A stretch of DNA of 64,000 bases from the NCBI GenBank assembly GCA_037178625.1, contig CM074141.1:434001-498000 (forward strand). Direction: 5' to 3'. Shown here one piece after another: positions 22,363-33,662 of this stretch. This DNA comes from Skeletonema tropicum (Eukaryota > Bacillariophyta > Thalassiosirophyceae > Thalassiosirales > Thalassiosiraceae). The number at the start of each line of letters is the position of its first letter. Within the stretch, counting starts at the first letter, position 1. The position numbers and the translations under genes are program-made. Below the pieces are notes generated by a model. That model worked only from the letters and a program-made list of their open reading frames with translations, searched no databases and was not told where the DNA came from.

Positions 22363-23541
22363 TCATTCCTCCGCAGCAGCAGGCACCCATCCTGCGGGTG
22401 GTGGTGGACCGGAGTAGTTGGGATGGGCCCAACAACGCTCCGCAGAGATGTAACGATGCAAACGATTGCAATGAGTACATTTGGTGGTCATCTTGATTTG
22501 ACGTGCACGGCGGATGCTTCTTTCGCTCTTCAACTTTGCAAGTTCATTCTGCAGATCCTCAATCTTCTTTTTGTCGGCGCTGCTGTTGCTGTCGGATGGA
22601 GGGGGTGCTGGAGAAGCTACCTGTTTTGCGGCTAGGGCTTGTTCGAACGTGGCAGTAATATGAGCTAGACCAGCACCTAATTTGGCATTGATTTTGCTCT
22701 CGATGTCATCTTCAGTGAGATTGGCACTAAATTGGCTATTACCTGCGGTGGTAGTGCCCCTGCCTTTCTTGTTGGCCGTACGACGTGCCTTATCCTTTTC
22801 AGCGAAGAACGTCTTGAAATTATCCCATGTACGATCGGCAGCATCTCTTGCTTCCCATTCTCGGACGCTCTCCTGAAAGTCTTCATTCATTTTGAAGGTG
22901 GCAAGGGCCTTGACTTGGAGGACATTGTGGTTCAATACAGGATTGGGCACTACATTGATGAACTTGTTCTTCAACTTCTCTTTTCCTGCAAAGTAGGTAC
23001 TGAGAGGGGTATCTCCGTCGAGGTCGGGCAGCTCAAGATATTGGTCGAGTTGTTCCTCAACGCTGAAGGCTTCATCTTCTGTGGCGGCAGCAGCAATCTC
23101 GTTCATCATCTCGAGGGGAGTAACGTGGCTGTACCCGTTATCATCCAGGTGTTGGAGGATGGGTTCGGGAACGCTATCGAGGATGATCGTCTGAAGCGCC
23201 TCAGTGACTCCTTCTTGCTGGCAGAACGCCTCTTTCTCAGCGGCGAAGTCAGCTTTGGCTTGCTCAATCTCGGCGCGGGAGTCTAGTCCAGTGAAGTCTG
23301 GTCGGCTGCCAGGATCTGTGGCAACCGGACGAACGGCGTCGGGATCTCGCACATGTGCGGCATAGGCGTCATCATCGAGGACGAGGTGGACAGAGTTCAC
23401 AATACTTGCTACTTTCTTGACGCCTTTCTTGAACTCTTCCATCTCCAAGGTGGAATAGTCGGTGGATTGGATACGGGGGATGAGATGTTTGTAGGTCATG
23501 GTCATCTCCCGCGCCGCATTTTTGGTTGTGGTGTAGTTCAT
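22363..23541 (-). CDS. copia Gag
   Basis: An intact 392-codon frame from ATG (MNYTTTKNAAREM). The middle part is helical and charged with no membrane segment, as for a capsid protein. The C-terminal end is basic and has a Cys/His group, KCTHCNRLHRYISAERCWAH, an atypical zinc knuckle spaced C-x2-C-x11-C-x2-H instead of the retroviral CCHC. A Pro/Ala-rich tail ends the protein. It starts about 96 bp inside the 5' LTR and ends 33 bp before pol, in a different frame, so pol needs its own initiation or a recoding step. The role in forming the particle is assigned from position and the zinc motif. Confidence 0.85.
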   Translation of the reverse strand: MNYTTTKNAAREMTMTYKHLIPRIQSTDYSTLEMEEFKKGVKKVASIVNSVHLVLDDDAYAAHVRDPDAVRPVATDPGSRPDFTGLDSRAEIEQAKADFAAEKEAFCQQEGVTEALQTIILDSVPEPILQHLDDNGYSHVTPLEMMNEIAAAATEDEAFSVEEQLDQYLELPDLDGDTPLSTYFAGKEKLKNKFINVVPNPVLNHNVLQVKALATFKMNEDFQESVREWEARDAADRTWDNFKTFFAEKDKARRTANKKGRGTTTAGNSQFSANLTEDDIESKINAKLGAGLAHITATFEQALAAKQVASPAPPPSDSNSSADKKKIEDLQNELAKLKSERSIRRARQIKMTTKCTHCNRLHRYISAERCWAHPNYSGPPPPAGWVPAAAEE

Positions 23542-23636
23542 GTTGTGAACGTTGATACAGCGTTTGGCTGTTGATTATTAGCAGTGGTTTGGCTGCTTGC
23601 AGACGGATGGCTGCGTTTGATAGTCCAGTTCAGTAA

Positions 23637-23864
23637 TACTAAACAGTGAACAAAGTAAATGCTATGAATCAATTACTGAATGGATTTTATGGCTACTTTG
23701 TATCATGGTGAAAAAACGTGAGGCTCCGGCGATGTAGAATTCTTGTTGGATCGGAATTCTGACACCGCTCGGAGTCGATCGAGAAACGAGAAAGAATCTC
23801 GGATACAGAGAAGTGTCAGAGTTCAAACTCTGGTATTCCCGAGTGGTAAACGATGAGACTAGCA
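23637..23864 (-). repeat. copia 5' LTR
   Basis: The 228-bp copy has inner edge TACTAAACAG and outer edge TAGCA, and is followed by the CTTGG duplication at 23865-23869. It should contain the promoter for the leftward transcript. Confidence 0.9.
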
Positions 23865-23869
23865 CTTGG

Positions 23870-26800
23870 GATTGTATCTTACTTTGGTAATTCACTGAAA
23901 TCACGCCTCGCTTCCATCCCAAAAGATGAAACGTGGGATCTAGTGCTGGCTCTTCAACGGGATATGAGAGCGTTGTATACCACAAGCATTACAAATCACC
24001 ACGATGACCACTGGAGTGTCATTCATACATCCTATCTCCCACAAATGCATTGATCTCTACCGCCACTCCTTATCTGCATGCGTTCAACAAGCTTAGATGG
24101 GAATCCAAATCAGTCAAGTCCATTGTTCAAAGTTCCTATGAACTTCTATTTTCGATGCATCCGCAATAGCGTTTATTGCTCTGCCATCGACATCAAACTC
24201 ATCGGGGTCACTCTTCTCTCACCTCAGTAATCATTCATTGTGAAAGTTCGACTACCCTCACCGTTCTCTTCAGTGGAGTTTGGTAAAAGTCATTTACTCC
24301 TCCATTCATCCTTCTTTTGACACTTCTTGATTACTATATTCCTACCTATAATGCACTTGCTCCTTGCTAATCAATGACTTCGGGGAACATCCCTGAAGCC
24401 TGGACTCCAGCTAGTATCAGGAGATGGCATTGGCTGTACTTGTTACACCAATATTGGCATCAGTGGGATTCGGTGTGGCCAAATTGTCACTTGCTGCTGC
24501 AGTACTTCTCCCCCTTCGCTAGTAGTGCTTCAGCTGGAGAACTTGCGAAAACTGCATCTAAGCAACACCTGCCTCAAACCATATCGTGCACTATACAGTC
24601 GTCGCATACCTCGAAGGGATAGCAACCGACTTGCATTTATTAGTGCCTTCAGAGCAAAATCTCACCACCTGATTCATCCGTCCTGATACGGTATGCCTCC
24701 ACTCATGCAAATACTTTCTCCGGGTCCGAAGCTTGCTGAGCCGCTCATACCAGCATAGCCCCACTCAAAGTTCACTCAATCATCTGCCCACCTTCATCTA
24801 GCCTGATCTAATCGACCCAATACCACCTCACGTTCTCAAGGGAAATGCGCCTGTGCTGCAATCCTTCACCTAATCATGGAAGACGTGCACTCATGCTGCA
24901 AACCGTCGCCCAATTTTAGAAGACATGTTCTCGAGCTACATTCCTTCTACCAATCTTCCTGCATCAACACTCCAATGAACTTGATCATTGCATCCTCCAA
25001 ACGTGTACTCCTCAGTGTGTAAAAGAATGAATGTCGGTCTTGCGCATGCAATCCCCAAGAAATCAATCAAAATCAACACTAGGCCGAACACCGTGATACT
25101 AGAGGTGAGTGTGCTATGCAGCAACCCCACAGTAGTCTCCTTATCTTTTCCCGTAGCTTGCCAGAGCGAGCCACCTGATCCCTTGACTAAAATCCTCTCC
25201 AAAATGCGTTCTGAATCTACTCCAAAGTATCCTCAAGACTACTCAAGATGCGAGTATACATAAACGCAAGAGTGGTCCATAACAAGTTACAGCGACCACC
25301 TCATGAGTCGTTGTCTTAAGAATCCCTGTTGGTGTTATCAATCTGCGGTTCATGGGACTCACTAAAGAGGCCGCTCTGCTAAACCTCGCAGTTGCATCAT
25401 GAGAGTCATCACTCAACGTAGGATTAGTTCAGGAATGGGACAAAGGCGGTACTAACTTGAAGTTGAAGTCGAAGTTGAAGATAAATGTCTTTGCTACATC
25501 CATTGTACATAGTAGTAGGCCAGTGCCGTACACCATACAGATGTAGTAGATTGTGCTGAATGTCCTGAATGAACGTTGTATACAAGGCCAGAAGCCATAA
25601 GTACTTGTAGTATCCTGATCATCCTCATCAGTAATTGGTGTCAGTATGAGACCGAGAGCCAAACTCCATGGTCATGTGCAATAGGAGTGGACTTTCATCG
25701 TGCTATGCTGTATGTGCAAGCTGATCACGTTGCAATTATCGTAGAAATATCTGTAAGTGTGAAAAGTGGTTGAAACCGATAAATGTGAGTAAGGATACAA
25801 AGAATTTCAAACCATTAAAAGTGCGATATCCCTCTTCCTCAGGACTCAAGGGAGGCGATGTCGCAACGCGTATGTCAGATGATTCGGCCTGGTCAGTGGT
25901 TAGGAATCTCCTCACGCGAAACGGCTCAAACGGCTCTTGCCAAAATGTGTTTATGGATCATCATCAACGTGGCCTGTTGCCTCTCCGTTGAAGAAACCGT
26001 ATATCAGTCCAACGGCCGTTCATCATAATGACGCCTCTGATATCAGCGCCCAAAGTTGGTTAGACAGCGGGACTTTTGGAGGGGTTCGAAGTATCGGAGC
26101 CTACCATCTCCTCAACTACCCACTTCCGTCAAACAGACAACCTCCTAGGTCATTATGAGTATCTGATGACAGTGGCTCCATCGGGAGTAGGAGCCGCGGC
26201 ACGTCCTCACATCTGCGGGTAGCTAATCCATATGTGAATGCCTGTTAGAGCCTAGCCCTAACGTCGTCTGAAGTCCTTATTGTTTTGGCACCGGGTCGAC
26301 TCGGCTATACAACAGACAGCAGGGCTCGAGACCTGTACCCAATTGAGGTCCCAACATTACGTCTTTTGAACGCCTGCGAACAAACAACTTTAAAGCATAA
26401 TGTATTAATTTCCAAAATGGATCTAATACCGCGATTTCTTATAGTTATGGGCACGACGCGAATGACATTCGTGTGTTTTCCCAACTTACTAGAAACAACT
26501 AATTGCCACTAGATTTGTCCGCATCTACAGCGGGGTACGCATGATTATTTATCCTCTCACCGTTTCCTCAATGTAGAGTCTTTGACCAGGCCAGATCCGA
26601 CGCCATGCTAAACATGCGTCTCTCCGAAAAGCGCATCTTGATGTCTCGATCCTCAAAAAGAATCAACACTCAATAGCTCCATCTTTAAACTCCTCTCTCG
26701 TCAGGGAGTGACCATCTTTAAACTCCTCTCTCGTCAGGGAGCTGACACTCAATGGCATATCTGCGGATCCAACGCCATGAACAACATGTGCATGTGTCTC

Positions 26801-27028
26801 TCCATAATATGATCGCCATTTCGTGTCCAGTTGCTTTGCAGCCAGTCTATCCAAAACAACACGGCAACTAATTGCTCATGCATGGTTCTCAGCCGCTTTT
26901 TATTTCCCAGATCCAACGCCATGCTCATCATGCATCTGCGTCTCTCCGTGATACAAAAGGTCGACTTCGTAGCCAATCTATTCAAAACGACGTAGCAACC
27001 GAATTGCACACGCCTGGGTCTGTATAAG
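23870..27028. other. right interior of the outer element, no intact gene
   Basis: Continues the outer element beyond the nested copia. No frame shows protease or Gag motifs clearly; a minus frame at 24936-25202 is the longest but is unassigned. The end carries degenerate repeats, listed separately. Confidence 0.45.
26586..26965. repeat. degenerate short repeats near the outer element's right end
   Basis: A unit with CATCTTTAAACTCCTCTCTC plus GTCAGGGAG occurs twice in tandem near 26685-26742. A second unit, GATCC(A/G)ACGCCATG followed by a CATG-rich stretch and GTCTCTCC, occurs three times, beginning near 26596, 26765 and 26912. Confidence 0.55.
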
Positions 27029-27207
27029 CTATCGAAAAGCACCGTGACCGCCAATGCATCCTAGTTGCATGGTCCCATTAAGGTCACCCTTGTGTACTAC
27101 TGTGATAACTCATTCTACAAACGAATTATGGTTGCTATCTACAAAAGTGCAGTCCGTCCAACGCATCCCAATATGCTAGGACTCCCGTCACTGTGAGTTG
27201 AAATACT
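27029..27207 (-). repeat. 179-bp terminal direct repeat of the outer element, right copy
   Basis: No base difference from 13676-13854 was seen. On the minus strand this would be the 5' repeat, providing the promoter if it is an LTR. Confidence 0.65.
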
Positions 27208-27912
27208 TCATCAACGCTTCATAAATCATTCAATTCAAAGTAAGTAGCACACACGGCGCGCAGGCGGAAATTCCAGCCCGCTTGGACCCGAACGGAACCC
27301 CGAAACAAACTCTTAACCCGTCTCAAAAAGCGGAAAGCTGCGAACTTTCTCCATTCGAATACCGTCTTTCAATTTCAAAAAACGAGAAAGTCGCCTACAA
27401 GACATCACCTTGGGGCCGTTTGAATCTCTACCAAAAAGCAGCTGACAAGCAGCTGACACTTCTTGCGTTGAGCTTTCTGCGCCTCGCTCGCCGTTTGAAT
27501 TTTGTCATCTAAGTTCCGCAAGTGCAGCGGATCAGAGCGAGCGAGACGCACCATTCATACCATGGAGTTCGGCTTCCTGCGCAGCTAAGTTAGGTTGTTA
27601 TGGAATACATTGTGAAGAGTAGGTTGTACGGATATATAATTACTGCTTACCGTCCATCTGATCGAATAATAGAGTAAGTGCATCTATCAATCATCATTAT
27701 ACATCGTTGCACCTATCATCAACTGCCATCATCATCTGAGAAGTCGAAGTGTCATCTGTTCGCAATTTTTGTTGACACCATCTGGAAGAATCTCACATCA
27801 TCTGCCAATGCCTTGATTTGACATCTCATAATATTACAGAGAGAATAGACGTAACACATCACATCAAAGGCAGCACCCATCATCATTTCAGATTAAGAAT
27901 GACCCATCAATA
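27208..27912. other. 5' flank of the zinc-finger gene
   Basis: No supported gene. A 76-codon plus frame at 27282-27512 lacks features. The last 250 bp are A/T/C-rich with repeated CATCAT, a plausible 5' untranslated region. Confidence 0.4.
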
Positions 27913-28338
27913 ATGAGTGACATGAACCATCATCCGAACCCCACCGCCGCAGCCGCCGCCGCCGCCGATCCATCAACTTCTTCTTCGACGGACAATACCA
28001 ACAATGACGCGGCAAATAATCAGGACGCTGCCTCAAATAATTTAAATGTGCTCCTCTTGGCTGCGGCAATGGTCACTTCGCCCAAACAGCAGCAGCAGCA
28101 GCAGCGACATCATCAACAGCAGGGCAGTAGTAGTAGTAGTACCGCCGCCGCCGACAACAAGAAGAAGCCTCCTCTAGTGAAGGATGATGCCGCCGGCAGT
28201 TCTGGTGTGATACATCCAACTACTACCACCACCACTACCGAACAGCCGATATCATCAATCTTGACATCAACATCTACGTCGACGACGACCAACAACAGCA
28301 AACAACTTCATGACGAAATGTTGGCCGACCTCTTCTAG
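27913..28338 (+). CDS. low-complexity ORF, probable displaced N-terminus of the zinc-finger gene
   Basis: 141 codons from ATG (MSDMNHHPNP) rich in Ala, Gln, Ser, Thr and Asn runs, ending at TAG 28336-28338. It overlaps the next frame (from 28310) by 29 bp and has the same composition, so both probably belong to one gene. Bridging them needs a removed length of 1 modulo 3, and the GT-AG combinations I tried ending at the TTCTAG acceptor do not satisfy this. The alternatives are an assembly indel or a separate upstream ORF. Confidence 0.45.
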   Translation: MSDMNHHPNPTAAAAAAADPSTSSSTDNTNNDAANNQDAASNNLNVLLLAAAMVTSPKQQQQQQRHHQQQGSSSSSTAAADNKKKPPLVKDDAAGSSGVIHPTTTTTTTEQPISSILTSTSTSTTTNNSKQLHDEMLADLF

Positions 28339-29863
28339 AATTGCATCTGACATGTTTCATGCCAACGCTGCTACCTCTGCCTCTGCCCCAGCTTCTTTGG
28401 ATGGAGCTACTACAAACAAGTCAATCATGATGATGTACGACGCAGCAGCCTCATCTCCTCCCTCGTCGACGACGCCCACGGTAACACCCCTCTTTACCAT
28501 CGAACTAGTCGATGATGTTCCATTGGAGGCCTTGCCAACTATTCAGAATAGTACAGCTCCTCCCAAGATGATGAAGAAGAAGAAGATGTCCACTGATATT
28601 GTTGGTGGTGGCTTTTCGACGACTGGTGGAGTGAATCACCATCAGCACCAGCAGAGGAATTATGCAACTACACCATTTGCTTTACCAATCAAGAAGCGAT
28701 TTACTGCCGCTGCTCAGAAGAAGATGATGATGATGAGAAGGAATGTGACTGATGATCACCACCACCATCAGCAGCAGCAGAAGAAGAACCAGTTGCAGCA
28801 GCAGCTGCAGGAGTATGGACAGTTGAAGCAATCTGTTGTTGCTTCTTCCACCACCACTGCTACTACCGCTGCCAATGAATCTACTACCACTACTTCTAAT
28901 ACAACTGTCCTTGCAGAATCCTCTTCCTCCTCCACATCCAATACCACCACCACCACCACAAAGAAGAAGAAGTACCGCAAGCCAAAATGCTCCCACCCAT
29001 CCTGTACCAACCGTGTCATGAATCAGGGAGTCTGTGCCCGACACGGAGCACGCGTCCGCACCTGCTCGGTACCCGATTGTACCAAGTATGCTCAAAAGGG
29101 TGGAGTGTGTATCCGACACGGGGCTGTGAAGGAGTATAAGAGGTGTTTGGTCGTGGGGTGTAAAAGTCGTCCGGTGGGGAGGGAGGGTGTTTGTGCGAGG
29201 CATGTTGGAGTTGTTGTTGTTGTTGGAGGTGAGTTTTATAATAATATATATAGGGTTGTCTTGTGTGACCTTTATGCTTTGAAGACTTTGATGTATTCTC
29301 TCTAACACATAATGACACAATGATACTTTCAATGAACATTTTCATCAGGACCTGCTTCTTCTTCGGCGACTACTGGACAGGTGCAGCTGCTACAGCAGCA
29401 TCAGGTTCAGGCTCAACAGGAAGAACGACAAGATGTTGTTACCACTACCAACGTTGTTCGCGATGAACAGCAATCTCAGTCACATCAACAACAACAACCA
29501 CATCAAGTTCGTGAGCAACCTCCCAATGACACACAAGATACTGCAGCAGTTGTAGCAGCTCTTGCCACCACAAGCATACGCCTCGTCAAATCCAAATCAT
29601 CCTCCTCCTCAAAAAAGAGGAAGTGCTCCATGGCTCAATGCACCAAACAAGCCAAGGTGGGCGGCCTCTGCATGAAGCATGGTGGTAAAGTCAAGTACCG
29701 ATTTTGCAATGCTCCAAATTGCAGTAATGTTACCCAAAAGGGAGGGTATTGTAAGCGCCATTTCAACATCTTGGTGGAGGGCATTGAACCTAATAATGGT
29801 GAAGGTGCTGGTAACAAGAGGAGGAGGTTGAGTGGTGGAACTACAGATGGACGTAGTGAATAA
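28310..29863 (+). CDS. protein with five C-x4-C-x9-C-x2-H fingers (WRKY19-like repeat family)
   Basis: Two exons, 28310-29228 and 29349-29863, join in frame (donor GTGAGT, acceptor CAG, 120-bp intron) to 477 codons. The long N-terminal part is Ser/Thr/Gln/His-rich. Three fingers cluster from about 28987 to 29205 (CSHPSC...CARH, CSVPDC...CIRH, CLVVGC...CARH, the third with a 10-residue gap). Two more follow the intron at about 29620-29765 (CSMAQC...CMKH, CNAPNC...CKRH). The protein ends with a basic NKRRRL segment. Proteins with repeats of this finger are common in stramenopiles and are often annotated WRKY19-like, although the WRKY residues are absent. A nuclear, nucleic-acid-binding role is plausible but unproven. 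The start may lie further upstream if the preceding ORF belongs to it. Confidence 0.7.
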
Positions 29864-29945
29864 ATAATGAATACTGCCGCTGCAGTTTGTGAATGGTGGC
29901 TAACACCAAGTTGATGAGATGCTATGTGGAAAATATAGAAGATTG

Positions 29946-30345
29946 ACGATGAAAGGGGGTTGATCCTGAATGCAAGGTTCGGGATTTCGGAGTATGTGTG
30001 ATGACAAGCTATCTTAAAATGAGGTCATCTATCCTCTAGGAGTTGAGAATCTAGTCAGTGTCCGAGAAGAGGAACAGAAATCGATGTATTGTGCTATTTG
30101 TATATTTGTTACGTGGGGCAAGATGTTATAGAGTGTCTTCACGTGTGTATTTGTTGCGTTTGTGCTACATATTTGTGTAAGGGAGAGAAGTTTGGGTGGA
30201 TAATTCGATGGTGGATCGTGCTATTTGTTTACTAATAACTATTAATACTATATTGCGTGCTATGTGGCTATTGAAAGTTTATCTCTACTACTATTGAATG
30301 CTTGTCGAAGACTTCTATGTTCTATTGTCCCTACTTATCACTACT
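29946..30345. repeat. 3' flanking module of type A genes, copy 1
   Basis: About 400 bp colinear with 38341-38720 and 41810-42190, with small indels. It marks the left edge of the LRR gene array, directly after the zinc-finger gene. No coding sequence is supported. Confidence 0.8.
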
Positions 30346-30348
30346 CTC

Positions 30349-31254
30349 CTAAGCACGATCTGCAACATGAAATGTGTATGGTGGCAAGTTGAGAAAAGGA
30401 AGGACACTATTCATCACAATATCTTGAGGCACAAAACGCTGGAGGGTAGGCACAACATCCTCCTCCAAAACGCGTTGATGCTCTGCTGTGTAGTGCACAA
30501 TATTGCCAAGAACTAATCTTATCCAACCTCGTATCGCAACGGCCTTCTCTCCCTCATTATTAATCTCCCCGTAGTGGCCAGCATCTGCAGTGGGAAGAAT
30601 CTGATTGATTGAATAGATTTTATTGTTCATATCACTTCTCCATTCTTCCAAATGTAATGCGGTGATAGTTTCGTGAAGCTCCTTCTCAACTAGATCAACG
30701 TGCTTCAACTTTCTACACCCAATGAATGTATTGCCATGGGTAATAATCCCATCTTTCAATGGGATGGTGATCCGTTCTAGAGAGAGGCAGTAATGGAATG
30801 CTCTCTCATCAAATCTTTCCAGCTTGCTACCAAATTTCGCGTTCGTCAGGGCGGGGCAATCACCGAATGCGTACCTCTTAACGATCCTAACGGATGACAG
30901 ATTAATGCTCCTCAAAGATTTGCAGCAATTGAATGCACATTGTTTAATTATTTCTAGCTTGTCACATTCCACGTCCGTCAGGGCGTCACAGTCACCGAAA
31001 GCAAAACCCTCAACAATTTTGACGCCCGGCATGATTACTCGTCTCAATCGAGGGCAGCACCAGAATGCGTTTTCTTCAATCTTTTCGACATCCTCATGGC
31101 AGATAACTTCAACGATGTTGTGGTGATGTAAGAATGTCCACGCACGAACGACTTTGGCGACCACAAAGATATGAGTTGCATCATCAGGAATAACTTCGCC
31201 CTCCTCACCGGTGTAAGTGTATCTATTGATAATAATATTGCCCTCGGCCTCCAT
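30349..31254 (-). CDS. type A LRR_5 (BspA-like) protein A2
   Basis: 301 codons, starting at the ATG that gives MEAEGNIIINRYTY; an in-frame upstream TTG is ignored because the paralogues A3 and A5 start at the equivalent ATG. Residues 1-35 are a conserved head (YTGEEGEVIPDDATHIFV). About six LRR_5 repeats follow to roughly residue 190, each with an AF-x-x-C core (ENAFWCC, GFAFGDC, QCAFNCC, RYAFGDC, ERAFHYC, NTFIGC). Residues 195-290 form a helical tail with LHLEEWRSDM, HYTAEH and a closing VLPFLNLPPYTF. No signal peptide or membrane segment is present, so it is probably intracellular. LRR_5 repeats are binding scaffolds; the ligand is unknown. Its divergent B partner is the relic at 35229, now 4 kb away because of an insertion in the shared promoter. 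Confidence 0.85.
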   Translation of the reverse strand: MEAEGNIIINRYTYTGEEGEVIPDDATHIFVVAKVVRAWTFLHHHNIVEVICHEDVEKIEENAFWCCPRLRRVIMPGVKIVEGFAFGDCDALTDVECDKLEIIKQCAFNCCKSLRSINLSSVRIVKRYAFGDCPALTNAKFGSKLERFDERAFHYCLSLERITIPLKDGIITHGNTFIGCRKLKHVDLVEKELHETITALHLEEWRSDMNNKIYSINQILPTADAGHYGEINNEGEKAVAIRGWIRLVLGNIVHYTAEHQRVLEEDVVPTLQRFVPQDIVMNSVLPFLNLPPYTFHVADRA

Positions 31255-31845
31255 GATGGAACTACGGCGGATAATATTTGAGACGATGGAGAGTTCAAGC
31301 AAACGGCCCGTTGATTTGAAGATAGTAGCGGTTATTAAGGAGGTCTTTTCGATTGTTATCGTGCCCGTCGATCTACGGTTCTTATCTCTGTCTCATAAGG
31401 CGGGGACAATTTAATCTTATATAAGTATTAATACCCCCCCCACCTAGACACCGGTTTCAAGGCTAGTGGTTCCCCCGAGGGGATTTTTACCCCCGCTGTG
31501 AGGACCACTAACAAACTACAGGGGTCAAAAAAGGTGTCTAACACCTCTTCGCTACGTACACAAAATTGTAGGAATTGGTACACACCCAAAAAATGCTTCC
31601 CGCATTTTGTGGAGGAGAGAGAATAAGCCTGCAAAGTTTTTCTACGTACACGTAGTACGATTCCTACAGTAGCTACTCCTACCAAATTCGGGCGGGAAGA
31701 TGACTTTTTCACTGTCACATCAGAAAATGCTAGCTGTTCGCTCAATATCGTTAGACACTTTTTCTGTAATTCACGTTTTTTGACCCGGACACTATAAAGG
31801 TCTGCACTAGTGTGAGTTGCGCGGCGTCTTTTCGAACACCGTCCG

Positions 31846-32357
31846 CTACTGGCGGGAACTAAATCGTACCGGAAATAAATCGTACCACGAAGAAATCTCC
31901 ACACAAATCACTAACAAAACACAAAAAAGACGCATTCTACACCCTAATATCATGGTTCTGAGCCTCCATGTCAACGCCTATCCCAAATAATCGACCATAA
32001 TATGATAGTATAGACAAGTAGCTTTCGATAGAACCACTGGTCAACGTTGTATGTAGTATACTCGCATAGCAGCAGCAGCGCAGGCATGCAGATATGCCGT
32101 AGACATGCGTCATTCTAGATCGAAATAGCAGTTATTGGTCCCAAATTTGTCGATAGGTGCTCCATCTCGACGAACTATAGTCTCTTCTGCATCATATAAT
32201 GTATATATACTGTTTGGGATTCTATGTTTAGGCTGCTATATGTATTTTCGTCGAGTATCATGGCCAAATATATGACTCTTTTCATGTTGTTAGTGTTTTG
32301 TGCGTAAAATTTGATAAATCGTACCGCGGCGAGGTACGATTTAGTTCCCGCCAGTAG
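31846..32357. mobile_element. 512-bp element with 25-bp perfect TIRs
   Basis: 31846-31870 is the exact reverse complement of 32333-32357 (core GCGGGAACTAAATCGTACC). Further ATAAATCGTACC copies lie just inside both ends. No transposase. The superfamily is unknown. Confidence 0.65.
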
Positions 32358-33581
32358 TCCGTGCGGGACACAAGGCATTTTTTTCGTGGCGGTTCCTTCG
32401 TCGTTTTGGGGGGCGAAAAAGGAGGGAGAAAAGAAGGAGGAAAGTTCTGCTCTTGACGTAGCATTGATACGACGAGCAACAGCTGTAGTAGGAGACAGAT
32501 ATAATTATTGTGCATCATCTTATACAAGTCTCGCCAGCCTCCTACGAGATACGAGATTTGCTTTCGAGCCAAGAGCTCAGAATGCATGGGCATGGCATCG
32601 TGAATGCTTCATGTATCATGTATTAAGCAGGCAGGGGCTAAAAAATATTGACACAAATTGGTACGGCTGTGAACTCTCTTGATGTGTGTCAACTTTGGTT
32701 TTATCAGGTTACAATCTTCTTCAATCTATTGCTGTGCACTAGGTGCAGTAGAACTGGTTTGTAGTTGGATTTCAAATCTTTCGTCATATTGCCGCATCCA
32801 ACCATCAGTGTTCTTGGTCTCATATTATGTATCCGTTCACATCACACTCTGCAACTTTCTATGCCCACAAAATGACTAAGACTGGCGTGAATAGAGCAAG
32901 TTTGTATGTCTTCGTCGATGCTGTCCATACGAGGTGCTGATTATTGCGTGTTGATACATTTTCGAACTGAGGTATTCCCACTTTCATACACCATCCACGA
33001 AGCACTTGCATAAGCAAATGATGCAGCCATCATCGCCTGCAAAAACTTAGCCTGCCTCTGAAGAATCCGATGCGCACGAAACATTCGATCAGTATTTTCG
33101 TGTGAGGAGAGACGATAGCTTCGCCCGACGTATTTTTGATGTCGACGACGCCAAAAGCATACCCACGTGTCGATTGTTTTTGTGTGCTCGACGGCATACA
33201 ACATTATCGACTTGTACGCAACATCACAAATGTCCTTTGTTTTGATCTATATTGGATTGGTTATATTTGGATAGTCCAGAGGATAGAGGTAGCCGGCCGG
33301 TGACACGGAGACTTGCGGCACTAAACACAGAGATGTTTGCGATGATGAATGAGAGTTCTGCCTTCACAGGTCAATCCATAGGAAATTTGGATGCGGACTG
33401 TGATCGATTATCATTAGTGGTGATTGGTAGTTGTGTGTTGCTCGTATCTCTACAGCTACGGATATCATCATCTTGATGATGGGAGTGATGGTTTTGTGCA
33501 AAGACGGTCACGAATCTCAAACTGTGCGTGATTTCGCAGTCTACGTGTGTTCTACAGTGGTTTGAACTTCCGTGACTTGGA

Positions 33582-33640
33582 GTGACCGTATTTGCACCCC
33601 CTCCGTGACCGTATTTGCACCACCACCGTGACCGTATTTG
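33582..33640. repeat. 23-bp tandem repeat, 2.6 copies
   Basis: GTGACCGTATTTGCACC plus a C-rich spacer at 33582, 33605 and 33628 (the last partial). Confidence 0.75.
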
Positions 33641-33662
33641 TAAGAACCGGCACAAAAACGTT

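Larger units (their letters stand above)
17741..23864 (-). mobile_element. full-length Ty1/copia retrotransposon (diatom CoDi-like), inserted in the outer element
   Basis: 6124 bp, transcribed leftward, with LTRs at both ends, a 5-bp target duplication, one gag frame and a pol region in the order protease, integrase, RT, RNase H. That order defines Ty1/copia. The LTRs differ by one indel in my reading, so insertion was recent, yet pol has two frame breaks. Gag and pol are separate frames 33 bp apart, as in several diatom copia lineages. Confidence 0.93.
13676..27207 (-). mobile_element. decayed copia-like retroelement, split by a nested copia insertion
   Basis: Bounded by the 179-bp direct repeats. 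Removing the nested element (17741-23864 plus one 5-bp target copy) leaves about 7.4 kb, ordinary for a copia element. The interior has no long frame, but a minus-strand remnant at 15648-15893 resembles the integrase-RT linker of copia polyproteins, so the element was probably transcribed leftward. The contrast between apparently identical terminal repeats and a decayed interior could mean a non-autonomous derivative mobilised in trans. Confidence 0.5.

Noticed and set aside
22330..22363. Programmed frameshift between copia gag and pol
   Set aside because: The two frames do not overlap: gag ends 33 bp before the pol ATG, with no slippery site in place. Separate initiation or readthrough with a frame change would be needed, and the sequence does not decide.
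27282..27512. 76-codon plus frame upstream of the zinc-finger gene
   Set aside because: No motif, not linked to a splice site, and it begins shortly after the outer element's right repeat.
28113..29345. Long minus-strand frames over the zinc-finger gene
   Set aside because: They are the complement of CAG/CAC/ACC-type codon runs and yield Val/Leu-rich nonsense. The plus strand has fingers and a valid intron.
30349..31302. Longer N-terminus for type A genes starting at an upstream in-frame TTG
   Set aside because: The next codons (LELSIVSN-type) are promoter-proximal sequence, TTG starts are unusual in nuclear genes, and A3 and A5 start at the equivalent ATG.
31428..31904. 158-codon minus frame as a gene
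   Set aside because: It overlaps a TIR element end and an inverted pair near 31522-31785, has no recognisable motif, and lies in the inserted DNA.
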